DNA of 64,000 nucleotides from Gracilaria domingensis (taxonomy: Eukaryota > Rhodophyta > Florideophyceae > Gracilariales > Gracilariaceae). A program made the position numbers and the translations under genes. The DNA is taken from positions 298,530-362,529 of the forward strand of contig VCMS01000026.1 in assembly GCA_022539475.1 (NCBI GenBank), given 5' to 3'. Of this stretch, positions 19,829 to 30,959 are shown in pieces. The notes beneath the pieces are model-generated. The model was not told the DNA's origin. It did not search any database and worked only from the letters and a program-made list of their open reading frames with translations. The stretch's first letter is position 1; each line of letters starts with the position of its first letter.

Positions 19829-22800
19829 TCACCCTACTTGGGCCTTATCCAAGTCTGGAGGCAGCGCTAACCGCTTACGCCGGTAGTAGGCGAGAACCTT
19901 CGATCGAGGTAGATGTTCGATCGGCTCGAAAGTATCCTCCTCAGGGGAGTATCCGTACCAACGGACTTGGTATTCAGTCTCCCCATCCGGGTTCAGGACG
20001 TGACTCACGATGCGTTCGATAACGAATTCCTGTGAGAGCATTCCCGTTCGCGGGCCTCCATGACTTATGGGCCACTCCTGCTGACACAATATCACCTAGA
20101 GAGGTTGTGCAATTGCGCTGGCGTCCCTCAGGTGAGGCTTTCCAAATGTTGGAGACGTGCTTGCTTCCGCGTTCCTCGCCAGATCCCGCTGCGGCGGCCG
20201 TACTGTAACTCGCGTCCTACGCGTCCTGTCCTCGAGCTAGAGGGATATTTGCAAAGCTCTCGAACAGACGAGTACAACGGTATCACGTTATTCGATGATA
20301 GTCGAGAGACCGACAAACGGTAGTACTTCCGATCGACGACTTCCCGGCCTTCACGGGGATAACCGTTTCGGTGACGGAGGTATGTACAACACTCCCTGGG
20401 CAGAGCGGCGGTTCACCCGGTCCACGGGGCATGTGCCATGAGCTCTGATTGGCTCCGCGCAACAGATTGGCGACCACGACAACCGTGTGCGTGCCGTGCT
20501 CGGCCATCCGTTCGCGAAAGGTCGCCAACCGCTCGTTAGGGCATTCCACGCTGTAACGTGCCACCGCGTGGCACGCGCCTGGTTCTGTCAGGGCCCGTGT
20601 CACGGAGATTGCACGCGTGCAGCGGCGATGGAGCGCCAGGGCTCCATTCCACACCCAAGGTGGTGCGCACTGTAGAGTGACGGCTTCCAAGAAAGCGTTT
20701 AAAATCCCACAAGGGAATCCACAATGAATGGTCACATTTTGACACAACTCGTTCACGAGATCTCCCAGTTCAGAGTCGCAGCGCTATTCTTCCGCGTGTT
20801 GCGGCTGGTCCGTATCAGCGGAAACGGTTTTCACAGTTTGACTGTCCTTTTCAACGGGGTTACGCGACTTCGAGCGGTTAGCGATCCCAGGCTCGGCAGC
20901 TGCTTCTGCGGCGACGTTCCGCCTCTCGCGGGGAGTACGGGTATCTTCCGTGATATCGTCGGACGATACGGCGAAGTTTCCGCGATTGGGGCGCGTCGAG
21001 GCGGCCGTGCCACTAGATTCTCCTACGGGAGCGACTGGATTGTCAGTGTGGGTCACATTTCCCGCGGTTTGGGAACCGGGCGACACCGGAGCGTCAGTGC
21101 AAGTTGCAGCAACTGCAGTATCCTCACCCTCCTTAGGTGGCGCCACGGGCTCCATAAGGAGATGGGGTGGGGGGGTGACTCTTCTAAATATTCTTGCAGA
21201 GTCGTTGGGATTCGTCCAAGTAGTAGGAAGTTCAATTCTGTGGTCAGAAGTACCTACTGTAGGTAGATCTCTTAATCCTCGATCCGGGTGCGGAGAATCG
21301 CCGGACGCGATGGCGTAGCATCCGTTGACGTAACTTCTTCCTGTAGAGGATCCCCTGATGAGGTATTGGTTGTAGATTGTCCGGAAGGCGGAGTAGGTGC
21401 CAGTACGACGCGATCACGCGATACACGCTCGTGTTGCTCATCAATGTCGATCACGACGGTATCTGGAGTAACAGAAATAACGTGATACGGTCCGTCGGCG
21501 ATCGGAGACAGCTTACGTCGTCGTTCCTTCTCAGGATTATAATACTCCTTTCGTAGGAAGACGTAATCATTAGCTTTCACCATTGATGTTTTGCCGCGTA
21601 ACCGGCTGTCGAAATTTCGCTTGTACGCGAGTTGAGCCTTCTCCATGGCCTTCCTGGCTACCGGTACCATCTTCTTCAACCAATTTTTTCAGGTGTCCCT
21701 GTACAAACCCGTCGACGGGAAAGACGATAGCGTCGCTTGAGCTTCAATTGCCACAGGTGGCGGAATCCTTGAGAGGACCATTTCAAACGGCGACAGCGAC
21801 GTAACCCGATGTACCTGGGTGTTATATGCGTAAGTTATCTCATCAGTGTACAGGTCCCAATCCTTTGGGTGATCCGCAACGTAGGATCTCAATGCGTTTA
21901 GCATCGTACGGTTAAACCGTTCTACCTGCTCATTACACTGGGGATGATAGGTTGTTGTAAACAAATTCTTGATATCCAAGATACGGCATACGTCCATAAA
22001 GAACTTTGACGCAAACTGCGAGCCATTATCTGAAAGCAGACTAACGGGTGGCCCGTAAGTGAAGACCCAATGCGTCACAAATGCTTGTGCAACTGCTGCT
22101 GCAGTGATCCGCTTCAACGGGACCGTTCGCATTAACTTCGAAAACTTGTCCGTGATAACCAGGAGATACCTGTGACCGCGTGCGTTTCGAATTAATTCGC
22201 CCAGAATGTCGATAGCGACGAACTCCAAAGCAGCCCGGGCTGGGAACAGCGTCATCGACTTAGAATTTCGTCGAAGTTTGACGTTGTTCTTGGCGCATTC
22301 CGTGCATGAACGGCGTACTGCGTAGCAGTTGAATGCCATAGCTGGCCAATAAAAGTCTCTTCGGAGAGTTAGATACAACTTCCTGCCACCACCCAGCCGG
22401 AACTATCTGTCATTAGCTTTTCCATCCAATTCCTATATGTGCCAATTTTTTCTTGGTACTCCAATATCTTTTCAATGGCAATTACATGTCATATTTTTCG
22501 GCTTGCCATCTCTCAATAGAAATTCAACATGTTACCGTTTTCTTCAATTAACAGAGTTCCTAAAGGATTCTTCTTGAAACGTGAATGAAATCTTAATGAC
22601 AGAAGCACTCTAGTATTTCCGCCTGGGCCAGGGTGTCCCCCAATCTTTGCATAGTGGGATATATGAAGCACCCTCCATTGTAGGGAGTGTGGAACCACAA
22701 TTTGAGGGCGTGGCCCAACAATCCTAACAAGGAATCCCTGATCGTTGATTAGAAAGGGTATCTTGAATCCCCCGTTGAGCCGGGCCCTTATCTGAGTACA

Positions 22801-24693
22801 GAAAGGATCCCTGTGTTGTTCACGTATTACCTCTTCACCGGTAATGGGTTCAAATGAACCCGGTAACGGTGTAACCGGTCCGGTGGCGAGTATGTCGTCA
22901 CAGACGTCGTCCAGAAAGTCTGGTTCTTCCTCGAATTCTTCAGCCAAGAAGCAGGGGATGTCGTCGTCATCGACAGGTTCTGCTTCACCAGAAGTTCCCA
23001 AGCGGGAGAGCGCATCTGCCTGCAAGTTCAGGGTTACCCGTTTCTAACGGACTTCGAAATCAAATTCAGACAAGCGGAGACGCCATCTCATAAGGCGACC
23101 TGATGGCTCAGATATCTCCATAAGCCAACGGAGTGGTGAATGATCGGTGTGCACCTGAAAATGGGTTCCAATGAGGTACGGTCTCTAAGTTGAGAGTGCC
23201 CATACAACGGCAAGACATTCTTTCTCGGAAACCGAGTAGTTGCGCCCATGCACATTCAGCGAACGGGACCAGTATCCCACTGGGCGTCGTACGCTATCTT
23301 CCGAAACCTGGAAAAGCGCACAACCAACTTGGTATTCACTTGCATCAATATCCACTTCATAAGGAAGCCCAGGAATGGGTAATGCCAAGACTGGCGGAGA
23401 CGTTACGGCGGCGACAAGCGCCGGAAAGGCGGACGCTTCCGCGTCGCCGAATGGTTCCAGTTTAACTGGCTGTCCTTTCCGGAGGAGAGAATTGAGAGGA
23501 GCTGCAGTATCAGCGAAATTCGGGACGAACCGACGGTAGACATTACACGAACCGAGAAATGATCGGAGTTCCGTTTGAGTTGTCGGATGTTTCGCTTCCT
23601 TCAGCGACTTCACCATTACGTCGTCGACCGAGAGTTTCCCTGGGCGGATAATGTGGCCCAGGTATTTCACGGAGTCGGTAAAGAATTCGCATTTCTTGAG
23701 CTTCAACGTAACACCTGCGTCAAGCAGAACTTGCATCACTTCCTTCACATGGGACATATGTTCATCCATACTTTTGAAAAATACGACAATGTCTTCCAAG
23801 TACACAAGACAAGTCTTCCACTTGAATCTGGCCAACAGAATGTCAACCGCGCGCTGAAACGTAGCGGGAGCATTCGTTAGCCGAAGGGCATCCGTTTGAA
23901 ACGGCACAGTCCTTGGTGACATACAAACGCGGTCTTGTTGCGATCTTCCTTTCGAATTGGAACCTGCCAGTAACCCCAATTGGCGTCAAGGGCGGTAAAT
24001 ACTCTGGCGCTTCCCAGCGAGTCGATGTACTCATCCATCCGTGGAATCGGATACACGTCTTTGACGGTAACGGCGTTGAGTCGCCTGTACTTGATGCAAA
24101 AAAGCCACGATCCATCCGACTTCGGAACAAGTACAACAGGCGATGCCCATGACGATTGAGCTGGCTCAATTACGTCGGCACGTAGCATCTTCTCGACTTG
24201 AGACTTTTCTTCTTCCCGCGCTTTCGGGCCTGCCCGATACGGGTGTTGCGCGATTGGGCGAGTATCTGGGAGCAGATCAATACGGTGCTCCGTAATTCCA
24301 ATTGTTCCAAGGGAACCGTCCCACATGGGAGTAAATTCTCTGAGCATGTCTCGCAACTTCTCGCGATGAGACGCTGGGACATGGTCCAGATTCAACTTCT
24401 CTAATTCCTCAACAGGATTCGTTTGTTCTGTGCCAGGGGTAGCGCTGATTCAACCGAAATGAACGGTCGTTCGAGACCCGAAATTACTAGATTCACCTCT
24501 TCAGTAGCGACTGCTTTCGGTACGGCAGAGTTTCCATTTCTGGAGGAATCCGACAAAACGGAGTTTCCAGGACGCACCTCCCCCTCCTTAGCTTCGGGCA
24601 CACCGAGAGCATCGGACGTTAAGATTCTCGTGTGTAAGAGCGCCTTCCGATGCGGCAGGACCGAACCCAGTACCTGGTGTTTGATTAGTCACT
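19829..24693 (-). pseudogene. Outer pol: RT, RNase H, integrase, chromodomain
   Basis: The second half of a Ty3/gypsy polyprotein. On the minus strand: reverse transcriptase (about 24395-23300; AQSSWASPVVLVPKSDGS, RLTNAPATFQRAVDILLARF, and YLED in place of catalytic YLDD); RNase H (VDIDASEYQVGCALFQ, SEKECLAVVWAL); an integrase zinc-finger region interrupted by a MITE at 22392-22627; integrase core at 22378-21689 with the three acidic residues in VAIDILG, LLSDNGSQF and EQVERFNRT; integrase C-terminus to 21272; a low-complexity linker; and a chromodomain at 20095-19829 (EYQVRWYGYSPEEDTFEPIEHL). A frameshift near 23880, several stops and the changed active site show it is dead. Confidence 0.88.
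22392..22627. mobile_element. 236-bp MITE inserted in the integrase
   Basis: An AT-rich insertion that interrupts the integrase zinc-finger region exactly between GGHPG and the LYLTLRRDFYWP segment, which are contiguous in related copies. Its ends are inverted repeats, CCCAGCCGGAACTA against CCCAGGCGGAAATA (12 of 14). A CCA triplet flanks each end and may be the target duplication. No coding content. Confidence 0.72.
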
Positions 24694-25553
24694 TGTAGAG
24701 CAAAACACCATTTTGTGGGGATGCATCGAGGTGCTTTTCATAGTTTGCTGATCCGTTACCGGCTTCGACACCTCAGGTTATGAGAGGCTACTGTGGTACT
24801 GGCCCTATTTTGGGGTTTGCCTAGGAAGGGTAGTATTTCTGCACACGTGTGCTACGTTGGACCAATAGCCGGTGCGCCGTGGCAAGCCTGCAACGGTTGC
24901 ACACCTGTAGTGTATTGGCCGGCATTGCCGGGTAGTTAGATATTTCAATTGATATTTTCAAGTGCCGTACATAAGTGGCGGCACTTGCGGCCACTGTACG
25001 GGAAGTAAACCTCAACGAGGCCTTTGGCTTTGATCTTCTTGCCGCTTGCGCACGGTCACAAGTCCCATCCTGGGAAATACCGCCGCAATTCCGGGCTGAT
25101 CAACCAACCTCCATCTCTGAGGAGTACTAATCCGTCGTCACGGCACCTTTACTATCTATTCTATTGTTTTTACTTCCGTCTTACGGCTCTTCGATACTCT
25201 GCCCTGTCATACAGGTTTCGCCCATTATTCTCGGGACTTATTCCCGTTTTCTCGAGTCAGTGCTCCGCAGTGCGGCTCGCTTGCTAATCTTTTGTCGTCC
25301 CATACCGTTGGGCTGGATACCTCCACTCGCTGTGGCTCGCCGGAACCATCCGGATACCTACGCCGATTCTACCCGCTCCACCTCCGACTGCACGCCCAGA
25401 TCGGGGCCACCCGGATTTACACCCGGCTCGTGTTGACCCTATCGGAGGGTTCTTTCACTGCGCCTACCCCTGTAGGGAGCAGGGTTTGAACACCCCTGTC
25501 GGTGCTCTTCCGCAACGCGGCGGTTGTTTTCCCGTCACCGGGTTTGCACCACA
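24694..25553 (+). repeat. 5' LTR of the nested element
   Basis: Begins TGTAGAGCAAAAC and ends TTTGCACCACA; equal in length to the copy at 33325. The first 13 bases are shared with the outer family's LTR, though the bodies differ. An 87-codon frame inside is present in both LTRs and is not treated as a gene. Confidence 0.93.
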
Positions 25554-25556
25554 AAC

Positions 25557-25578
25557 TGGTCTCCCGACTTAGAATCGG
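25557..25578 (+). promoter_or_regulatory. Primer-binding-like site (nested element)
   Basis: TGGTCTCCCGAC begins three bases after the LTR. The outer element has the same 12 bases two bases after its LTR (minus strand, from 37381), and the conservation continues with a few differences for about ten more bases. I could not assign the priming tRNA. Confidence 0.6.
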
Positions 25579-25717
25579 CTTAATTGGCCAACAATTGTCG
25601 AAGTTGGTTCGTCTGTTTGGAGCCCCGATAGTTGGGAATATCCATTCTTACGGTTTTCTCATTGTCCGTTTTCGGAAGTTGTTTTGGTTTCCAATTGGCC
25701 GATTTTGTCGGTGAACG

Positions 25718-27724
25718 ATGTCGTCCCGTCGCAAAAGTAGTGCGCCACGTGCCGCTTCTGTACCCGGTTCGTCCGGCTTGCCGGCAAGTCTGCCTCCGTT
25801 GCCGAAGGACACCGTGGAGGTCCCAGGCAATGGCGACCCGGAACTGGCTTCCCGGGGCCTCCGTTCTGATAACGGGACCCCACCCACTCGTGGGCCAACC
25901 GAAACCGCACCTGCGGCTGATGACGCCGCAGCGCTTGATTTTATGTCGTCGCGGTCCGACGAGTATACCCTCCGTGAATTAGAGGCTCAGGTTCGCATCC
26001 TGCAGAACTCCCAAGTGGGCCTCATCCAGGATACTACGAAACTCCGGCAACGGCTCGATGAAGCCGGTGTCCGGGATGTTTCGAGCGACGTCCGTGTTTT
26101 ACGGTCTGATTTCAACCAGATTATGGAACACCGACAGGTGTCGTCTGCCCTGCACGAACAGGCTTCCGCACGCCTGGACCGCCTGGCTACCCGTCTGGAG
26201 ACGGTCGAGCAAATCATCATATCTGATGCTGTTGCGCCGGGAGCGCCGGTTTCTGAGGGTCCTCAGCACTCGCGCCGTTCCCGGGATCGCCCGGCAAAGA
26301 AGAAGGTCAAGGTCGAGTCTGACTCGTCTTCTTCATCCTCTTCTGATGAGGAGGGCCCTCAAAAGGGATCGTCTACCGACTCTTCGGACAGCGCGGAAGA
26401 GCGCTCTCGCTATCGTGCATCCCGTTCGCGGGCTACTGAAGCCACCTCTGGTGTTGCACGAGGCCGTACGAAAGGACGGAGACACCTTGGATTGAAGGAA
26501 TTGAAGCCGACAAACTTACTGTATCGGAAGCTGCTATCGTACCGATATTATCGGCTTGATGACACGACGCCACAGAGAACCCCACGTGGGACTGGCAAGG
26601 TTCGAAATCATCTCCGACAAATGGAGCTCAGGCTAAAGCCCCACAAGTTCTCTGGGGATCCAATTCTTGTCTTGGATTTTTTTAGCCGCTTCGTAGCGGA
26701 AGCCGATGTACTTCGGATGAGTGAGGCACAGGCCTACATCGCGTTGCCGTACTTTTTAACAGGCGTAGCCGAAGATCAGTTCAATTCGGTTCGTGGGTCG
26801 TCTCGCGCCTCCGAAGGAGGAGTTACGTGCTGGCCGGAGGCGGTATAATATTTCCTACGCTCTTACGCGACAGAAAATGCGATACAAGGTGCTATACTCG
26901 CGCTGCGAGACACGAAGCAAGGAGCCGAAAAGTCGGAAACCGTTTATTCGACCCGCCTCAATAAGGCTTTCCACGGATGTGGCAACGTGTTCTCCGCAGC
27001 TGAGCAGTGTACGATGTTTGTTGATGGACTGAATCGATCAATTCGGACGTTGGTAGCCCATTATCGGGAGAACAAACGGCGGATTACCTATCTGGAACTC
27101 GTTCAATTTGCCCAAGCTGAGGGAGATGCAGCTCGAGCACGCGCTGGTATCAAGACGCGCACGCGCCGACTCCTTCATGTAGAAGGCCGGCACTCTTCAC
27201 TGCCTCACTCGCGAGATTCTGTTCAGGGGGGTTATGATAACCTACACCTGTTACAGGACGATGGTTCAATGCCGAGTTCGGAATTGCCAACGACGACGGA
27301 GCAGTCTACAGTAGACGTAGACCGCGCTCTGTACGCCGGACGTCAAGTCCCGGCATTGCCCGTGCCGCACTCTGGCGGATATCGAAGCCAACGCCCTGGA
27401 TGGAGGGACCCGTATCCTCCTCGACAGGAGCGCCGGCCGCCCAACGCGGATCTTCTTCGTCACCTTATTTGTCATACCTGTTACAGGCCAGGGCATATTG
27501 CTCCGAATTGCTTAATGGCCATACGGGATATGGCGAAGATAGTGTCTCAGTATGAGTCGTTGACGCCCGCCGAGCGGGAACGTGTTCCCGACAAATCGTA
27601 CCTTCGTGGGAAGGCGGAGACTCAGCCTGGAAACCAGGAAACGGTGCCATCGAATGGTGGGACTGTAGCCGCCCCTGCGGAGTCGCAACCTTCGCAGATT
27701 GGCGGCGAAGCTCTGAAAAACTGA
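25718..27724 (+). pseudogene. gag of the nested element (one stop)
   Basis: A 668-codon capsid/nucleocapsid gene broken only by a TAA at 26846-26848, where the outer element has CAA. Seen: a basic Pro/Ser N-terminus; a coiled-coil-like stretch around residues 85-165; a Ser/Glu/Asp-rich tract; the conserved LGLKELKPTNLLYRKLLSYR; a capsid core with the VYSTRLNKAF and CTMFVDGL segments; and a zinc knuckle CHTCYRPGHIAPNC (CX2CX4HX4C) near the end. It ends GAA-AAA-CTGA-type with the frameshift motif that leads into pol. Confidence 0.85.
27715..27721 (+). promoter_or_regulatory. Candidate -1 frameshift site, gag to pol
   Basis: GAAAAAC directly precedes the gag stop codon TGA. The protease frame lies at -1 and is open across this point. 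The outer element has the identical heptamer before its gag stop TAA (35075-35081, minus strand) with protease again at -1. It is not a textbook X-XXY-YYZ heptamer. Confidence 0.55.
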
Positions 27725-28796
27725 GCAAGCGAGCCTCCAGCAATGAAGAGGCGCCCCCAGCGACGGGGTTTAGAGCGCCTGAGGCTGGGAAGCCTCGCTC
27801 CCCGGTCACAATCCTTTCGAGGAAAATGGCCACTACAGACGTGGACTCTGAATACCCTGGTGTCTTGCGTCGCCCGTGGGTACGGTCTAAGAATAGCCGG
27901 TCCCCGGATAGAGTCCTGGTCATGGCGAAACGTAACTACAAAGTTTACGCCGACCTAGGTGTTTCCGACTAGTATATGGTTCGGCAGTTTTCTGTCATGG
28001 ATACAGGCGCTAGTCCAAACTTTTTGGTTCAATCGCTCATCCCGCCGCATCTGCGGTCTCGTATTCGCGCTGCGCCGCTTGTTGACATTGCGGATGCCAG
28101 CAATTGGCCACTTTCGACAGTGGGAGTTATCGACCTGCTCTTCAGGCTCGGACGCTACGTGGTGAAGCTCGATTTCTTGGTTTGCAAGCAGCTAGCAGCG
28201 CCCGTTATCTTGGGATGTGACTTCTGCCACCGCTTCGTCGAATCAATTCGACCGCGGGCAAGAACCGTCGAAATGGAAGACGGCACGAGCATACCAATCC
28301 TTCGGCCTCCCCTTAGAAGGGCTTTGAAGAAGCAAGTGCCATTGCCTGCTGCGCAGGAGCCCACCGCCGATGAACGGAAGTCTACAAAGCTCCGAGTAGC
28401 TCGGTCTATTTGAATCCCGCCGTAATCGCAGGCCTGGGTAACTGTGACGTCTCTACAGTGTGGCCTACAAACGGTACAGTCGCTGCCTGCCTTGCAGGAG
28501 AAGCATCAGCTTGCCCCTGCTAATGGGATCTTTTTGTTGAACCCGACAAGCCTTTACAGGTGTTGGTAGCCAACTTCAGCCGTTATCACCAACGGTTGGT
28601 GCGAAGCCAAGTTATTGGTTCATTGCTTCTGCACCCTGCGGCTATAGTGCCTACTCAGGTGTCTACTGCTGAGGTTCTCGGAATCCTCGAAGCTGAGGAG
28701 GGGGAGAGCCACCAAAAAGATTCGGAACAGACCGGCGTACCGGGAAGTTCAATTGCGAAGCCGACTTCATCGGATAAGTAGCGAGAATCACAAGAT
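27722..28796 (+). pseudogene. Protease region of the nested element
   Basis: An aspartic protease of the retropepsin type in the -1 frame. Seen: MATTDVDSEY, VMAKRNYKVYADLG, then the active-site MDTGASPN and the later VILGCDFCHRFV segment, which is the flap-distal hydrophobic-Gly motif. Damage: TAG at 27970-27972 just before the protease core, TGA at 28411-28413, a TAA close behind, and a frame change near 28540 in the linker to reverse transcriptase. Confidence 0.75.
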
Positions 28797-30959
28797 GTGG
28801 ATAAGAAGACAGCTTTAGAAGAGCTTGAGTCTCTGGACCTTGATCACGTCCCAGAGACTCACTGCGATAAACTGCGGCATATGCTCGAAGAGTTCACGCC
28901 CATGTGGGATGGATCCCTTGGGAAGATTGGCATCACCGGACATCGGATTTATTTGCTACCGAATACTCGGCCCATCTCACAGCACTCTTACAGGGCAGGA
29001 CCGACAGCCCGGCAAGAGGAGAAGGCTCAAGTTGAGAAGATGCTCCGCGCTGGAGTTATTGAGCCGGCTCAATCACCATGGGCATCGCCGGTAGTGCTCG
29101 CGCCCAAATCTGATGGGTCTTGGCGATTTTGCATCGACTACCGCAAGTTAAACGCGGCTACGGTCAAGGATGTGTATCCTATCCCACGAATGGATGAATG
29201 CATCGATTTGTTGGGCGACGCGAAAGTATTCACAACCTCAGACGCGAATTGGGGCTATTGGCAAGTTCTCGTGAGGGCTGAAGATCGTGACAAGACAGCT
29301 TTCGTCTGTCATGAAGGATTGCACCGATTCAATCGGATGCCCTTTGGGTTAACGAACGCGCCAGCCACATTTCAACGAGCCGTGGATATTTTGCTAGCCC
29401 GCTTCAAGTGGAAGACCAGCCTGGTTTACCTGGATGACATCATTGTCTACTCCAGCAACCTGGATGAGCACTTGACCCACGTACGGGATGTGATGCGAGT
29501 CCTACGCGATGCAGACATTACGCTTAAGCTCAGGAAGTGTGAGTTCTTTACCGAAACCGTCAGGTATCTCGGCCACGTCATCCGTCCTGGACGGCTATCT
29601 ATCGACGAAGTTCCGGTGAAATCCCTCAAAGAGGCTAGGCATCCACGGACGCAGACTGAACTCCGATCTTTTCTCGGCTTGTGCAACGTTTATCTCCGCT
29701 TCATTCCGAACTTTGCGGATATTGCATCACCTCTGAACGAGCTTCTTCGCAAGGGACACCCAGTACAACTGGAAGCATTCGACGACCACAAGGCGGCGGC
29801 TTTTTCGTCTCTGATCAACGCCGTGACATCGCCACCGGTTTTATCCCTACCTAGGGCTGGTTTGCCGTATGCCATCTACATACGTGATTCGCTGCCGGAA
29901 AGCCGGAAGAGTCGCACAGGTTCGCTGAAGCCTTGGGAGAAGGACGCCGCTCCGTTGACGATCGATACCGGAAGACCGGAAGGGAAGGACGCGCCGTTAC
30001 CACGGAAGCCTGAGTTGGAAGGCACCACTACGGTGATTTGCAAAGCCCGAAGACCGGAAGGAGAGAAGTTAGTGAAGAAAGACCGTGCTGTTACGGCAGA
30101 CCTGACTTCGGGAGATTTTGGTGCGGCACCAAGCACCGAAGCCGTCGAAAATACGGAATTAACCGCCAGTGTGGCAAGCAGTCAAACCACAGCAAGTGGG
30201 CTGCACTCAAGCACCGCCGACGAGCGCACGACGCGCCAACTGTCGAGCTCCGTGGGAGATCCGCCTCCAACCGAGGATTACAGTGCACAAGCCGGGCACG
30301 TGCCAGCAACAGACCTGGCGCCGCCTAAAACCGGTTCAGAAAATTCCGAGTTTGAATCGGCTCTTGACAGCCATGCAAAGGCGCAGGTGTCGCAAACCGC
30401 AGTGCGCAACGAACCGTCGCCACGGCATGTGCCAGAACACCACTCGAAGGCACGCCGCGTTGCGGACCGTTCACCGTCGCAACGGGAGATTATGCCGGAA
30501 TGCCGGAAGCTCGCCATTCGGGAAGAACGAAGTCCGTTTACAGCCCAGCAGCATGAGAAGAAGAACCAGGAAAATGGAAGCCTGACAGTCAGGAAAACAC
30601 CATGGTCAACGTCGCCTTTGCCTGCTGTGCAGGATATGTTGCCGTCAGGACGGAAGCCACCTACATTTGACGATGCCCACGACTTGAACAGGAGCAATGA
30701 TGCCTCGAAAGAGGATTCCTCGACCAAGCCGCATCCTGAGCAGAAGGTCCTCGATGAGGAATATGTTATCGACCGTCTGGTAAGTCACGGCTACGCCCCT
30801 GACGGGGAACTACTGTATCGAGTCCGTTGGTACGGCTATGCCTCTTCAGAGGATACGCACGAGCCTATCGAGCATTTGCCTCGCTCGAAGGTTTTGCAGC
30901 ACCACCGTCGCACACGGACACCGATACCGGCTACGCTGGACAAGGCCCAAGTGGGTTGA
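28797..30959 (+). CDS. Reverse transcriptase fused to polyprotein tail and chromodomain
   Basis: An uninterrupted 720-codon frame. Residues 1-360 are reverse transcriptase (WASPVVLAPKSDGSWRFCID, MPFGLTNAPATFQRAVDILL, intact catalytic VYLDDIIVYS). At about residue 361 (29877-29885) LPYAI runs straight into RDSLPESRKSRTG, a sequence that in the fragment at 54086-56484 lies far downstream of integrase. So RNase H and integrase were deleted with the frame kept. A disordered charged tail follows, then a C-terminal chromodomain (YRVRWYGYASSEDTHEPIEHL). Such a copy could only move with help from a full element. Its upstream protease frame is broken, so this is probably no longer translated as part of Gag-Pol. 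Confidence 0.82.
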   Translation: MDKKTALEELESLDLDHVPETHCDKLRHMLEEFTPMWDGSLGKIGITGHRIYLLPNTRPISQHSYRAGPTARQEEKAQVEKMLRAGVIEPAQSPWASPVVLAPKSDGSWRFCIDYRKLNAATVKDVYPIPRMDECIDLLGDAKVFTTSDANWGYWQVLVRAEDRDKTAFVCHEGLHRFNRMPFGLTNAPATFQRAVDILLARFKWKTSLVYLDDIIVYSSNLDEHLTHVRDVMRVLRDADITLKLRKCEFFTETVRYLGHVIRPGRLSIDEVPVKSLKEARHPRTQTELRSFLGLCNVYLRFIPNFADIASPLNELLRKGHPVQLEAFDDHKAAAFSSLINAVTSPPVLSLPRAGLPYAIYIRDSLPESRKSRTGSLKPWEKDAAPLTIDTGRPEGKDAPLPRKPELEGTTTVICKARRPEGEKLVKKDRAVTADLTSGDFGAAPSTEAVENTELTASVASSQTTASGLHSSTADERTTRQLSSSVGDPPPTEDYSAQAGHVPATDLAPPKTGSENSEFESALDSHAKAQVSQTAVRNEPSPRHVPEHHSKARRVADRSPSQREIMPECRKLAIREERSPFTAQQHEKKNQENGSLTVRKTPWSTSPLPAVQDMLPSGRKPPTFDDAHDLNRSNDASKEDSSTKPHPEQKVLDEEYVIDRLVSHGYAPDGELLYRVRWYGYASSEDTHEPIEHLPRSKVLQHHRRTRTPIPATLDKAQVG

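Noticed and set aside
20283..20756. Separate minus-strand gene between integrase and chromodomain
   Set aside because: It is best read as part of the decayed polyprotein linker of the outer element.
25024..25287. 87-codon frame repeated at 33655-33918 as a conserved small protein
   Set aside because: Both copies lie inside the two LTRs of the nested element, so their identity follows from LTR duplication.
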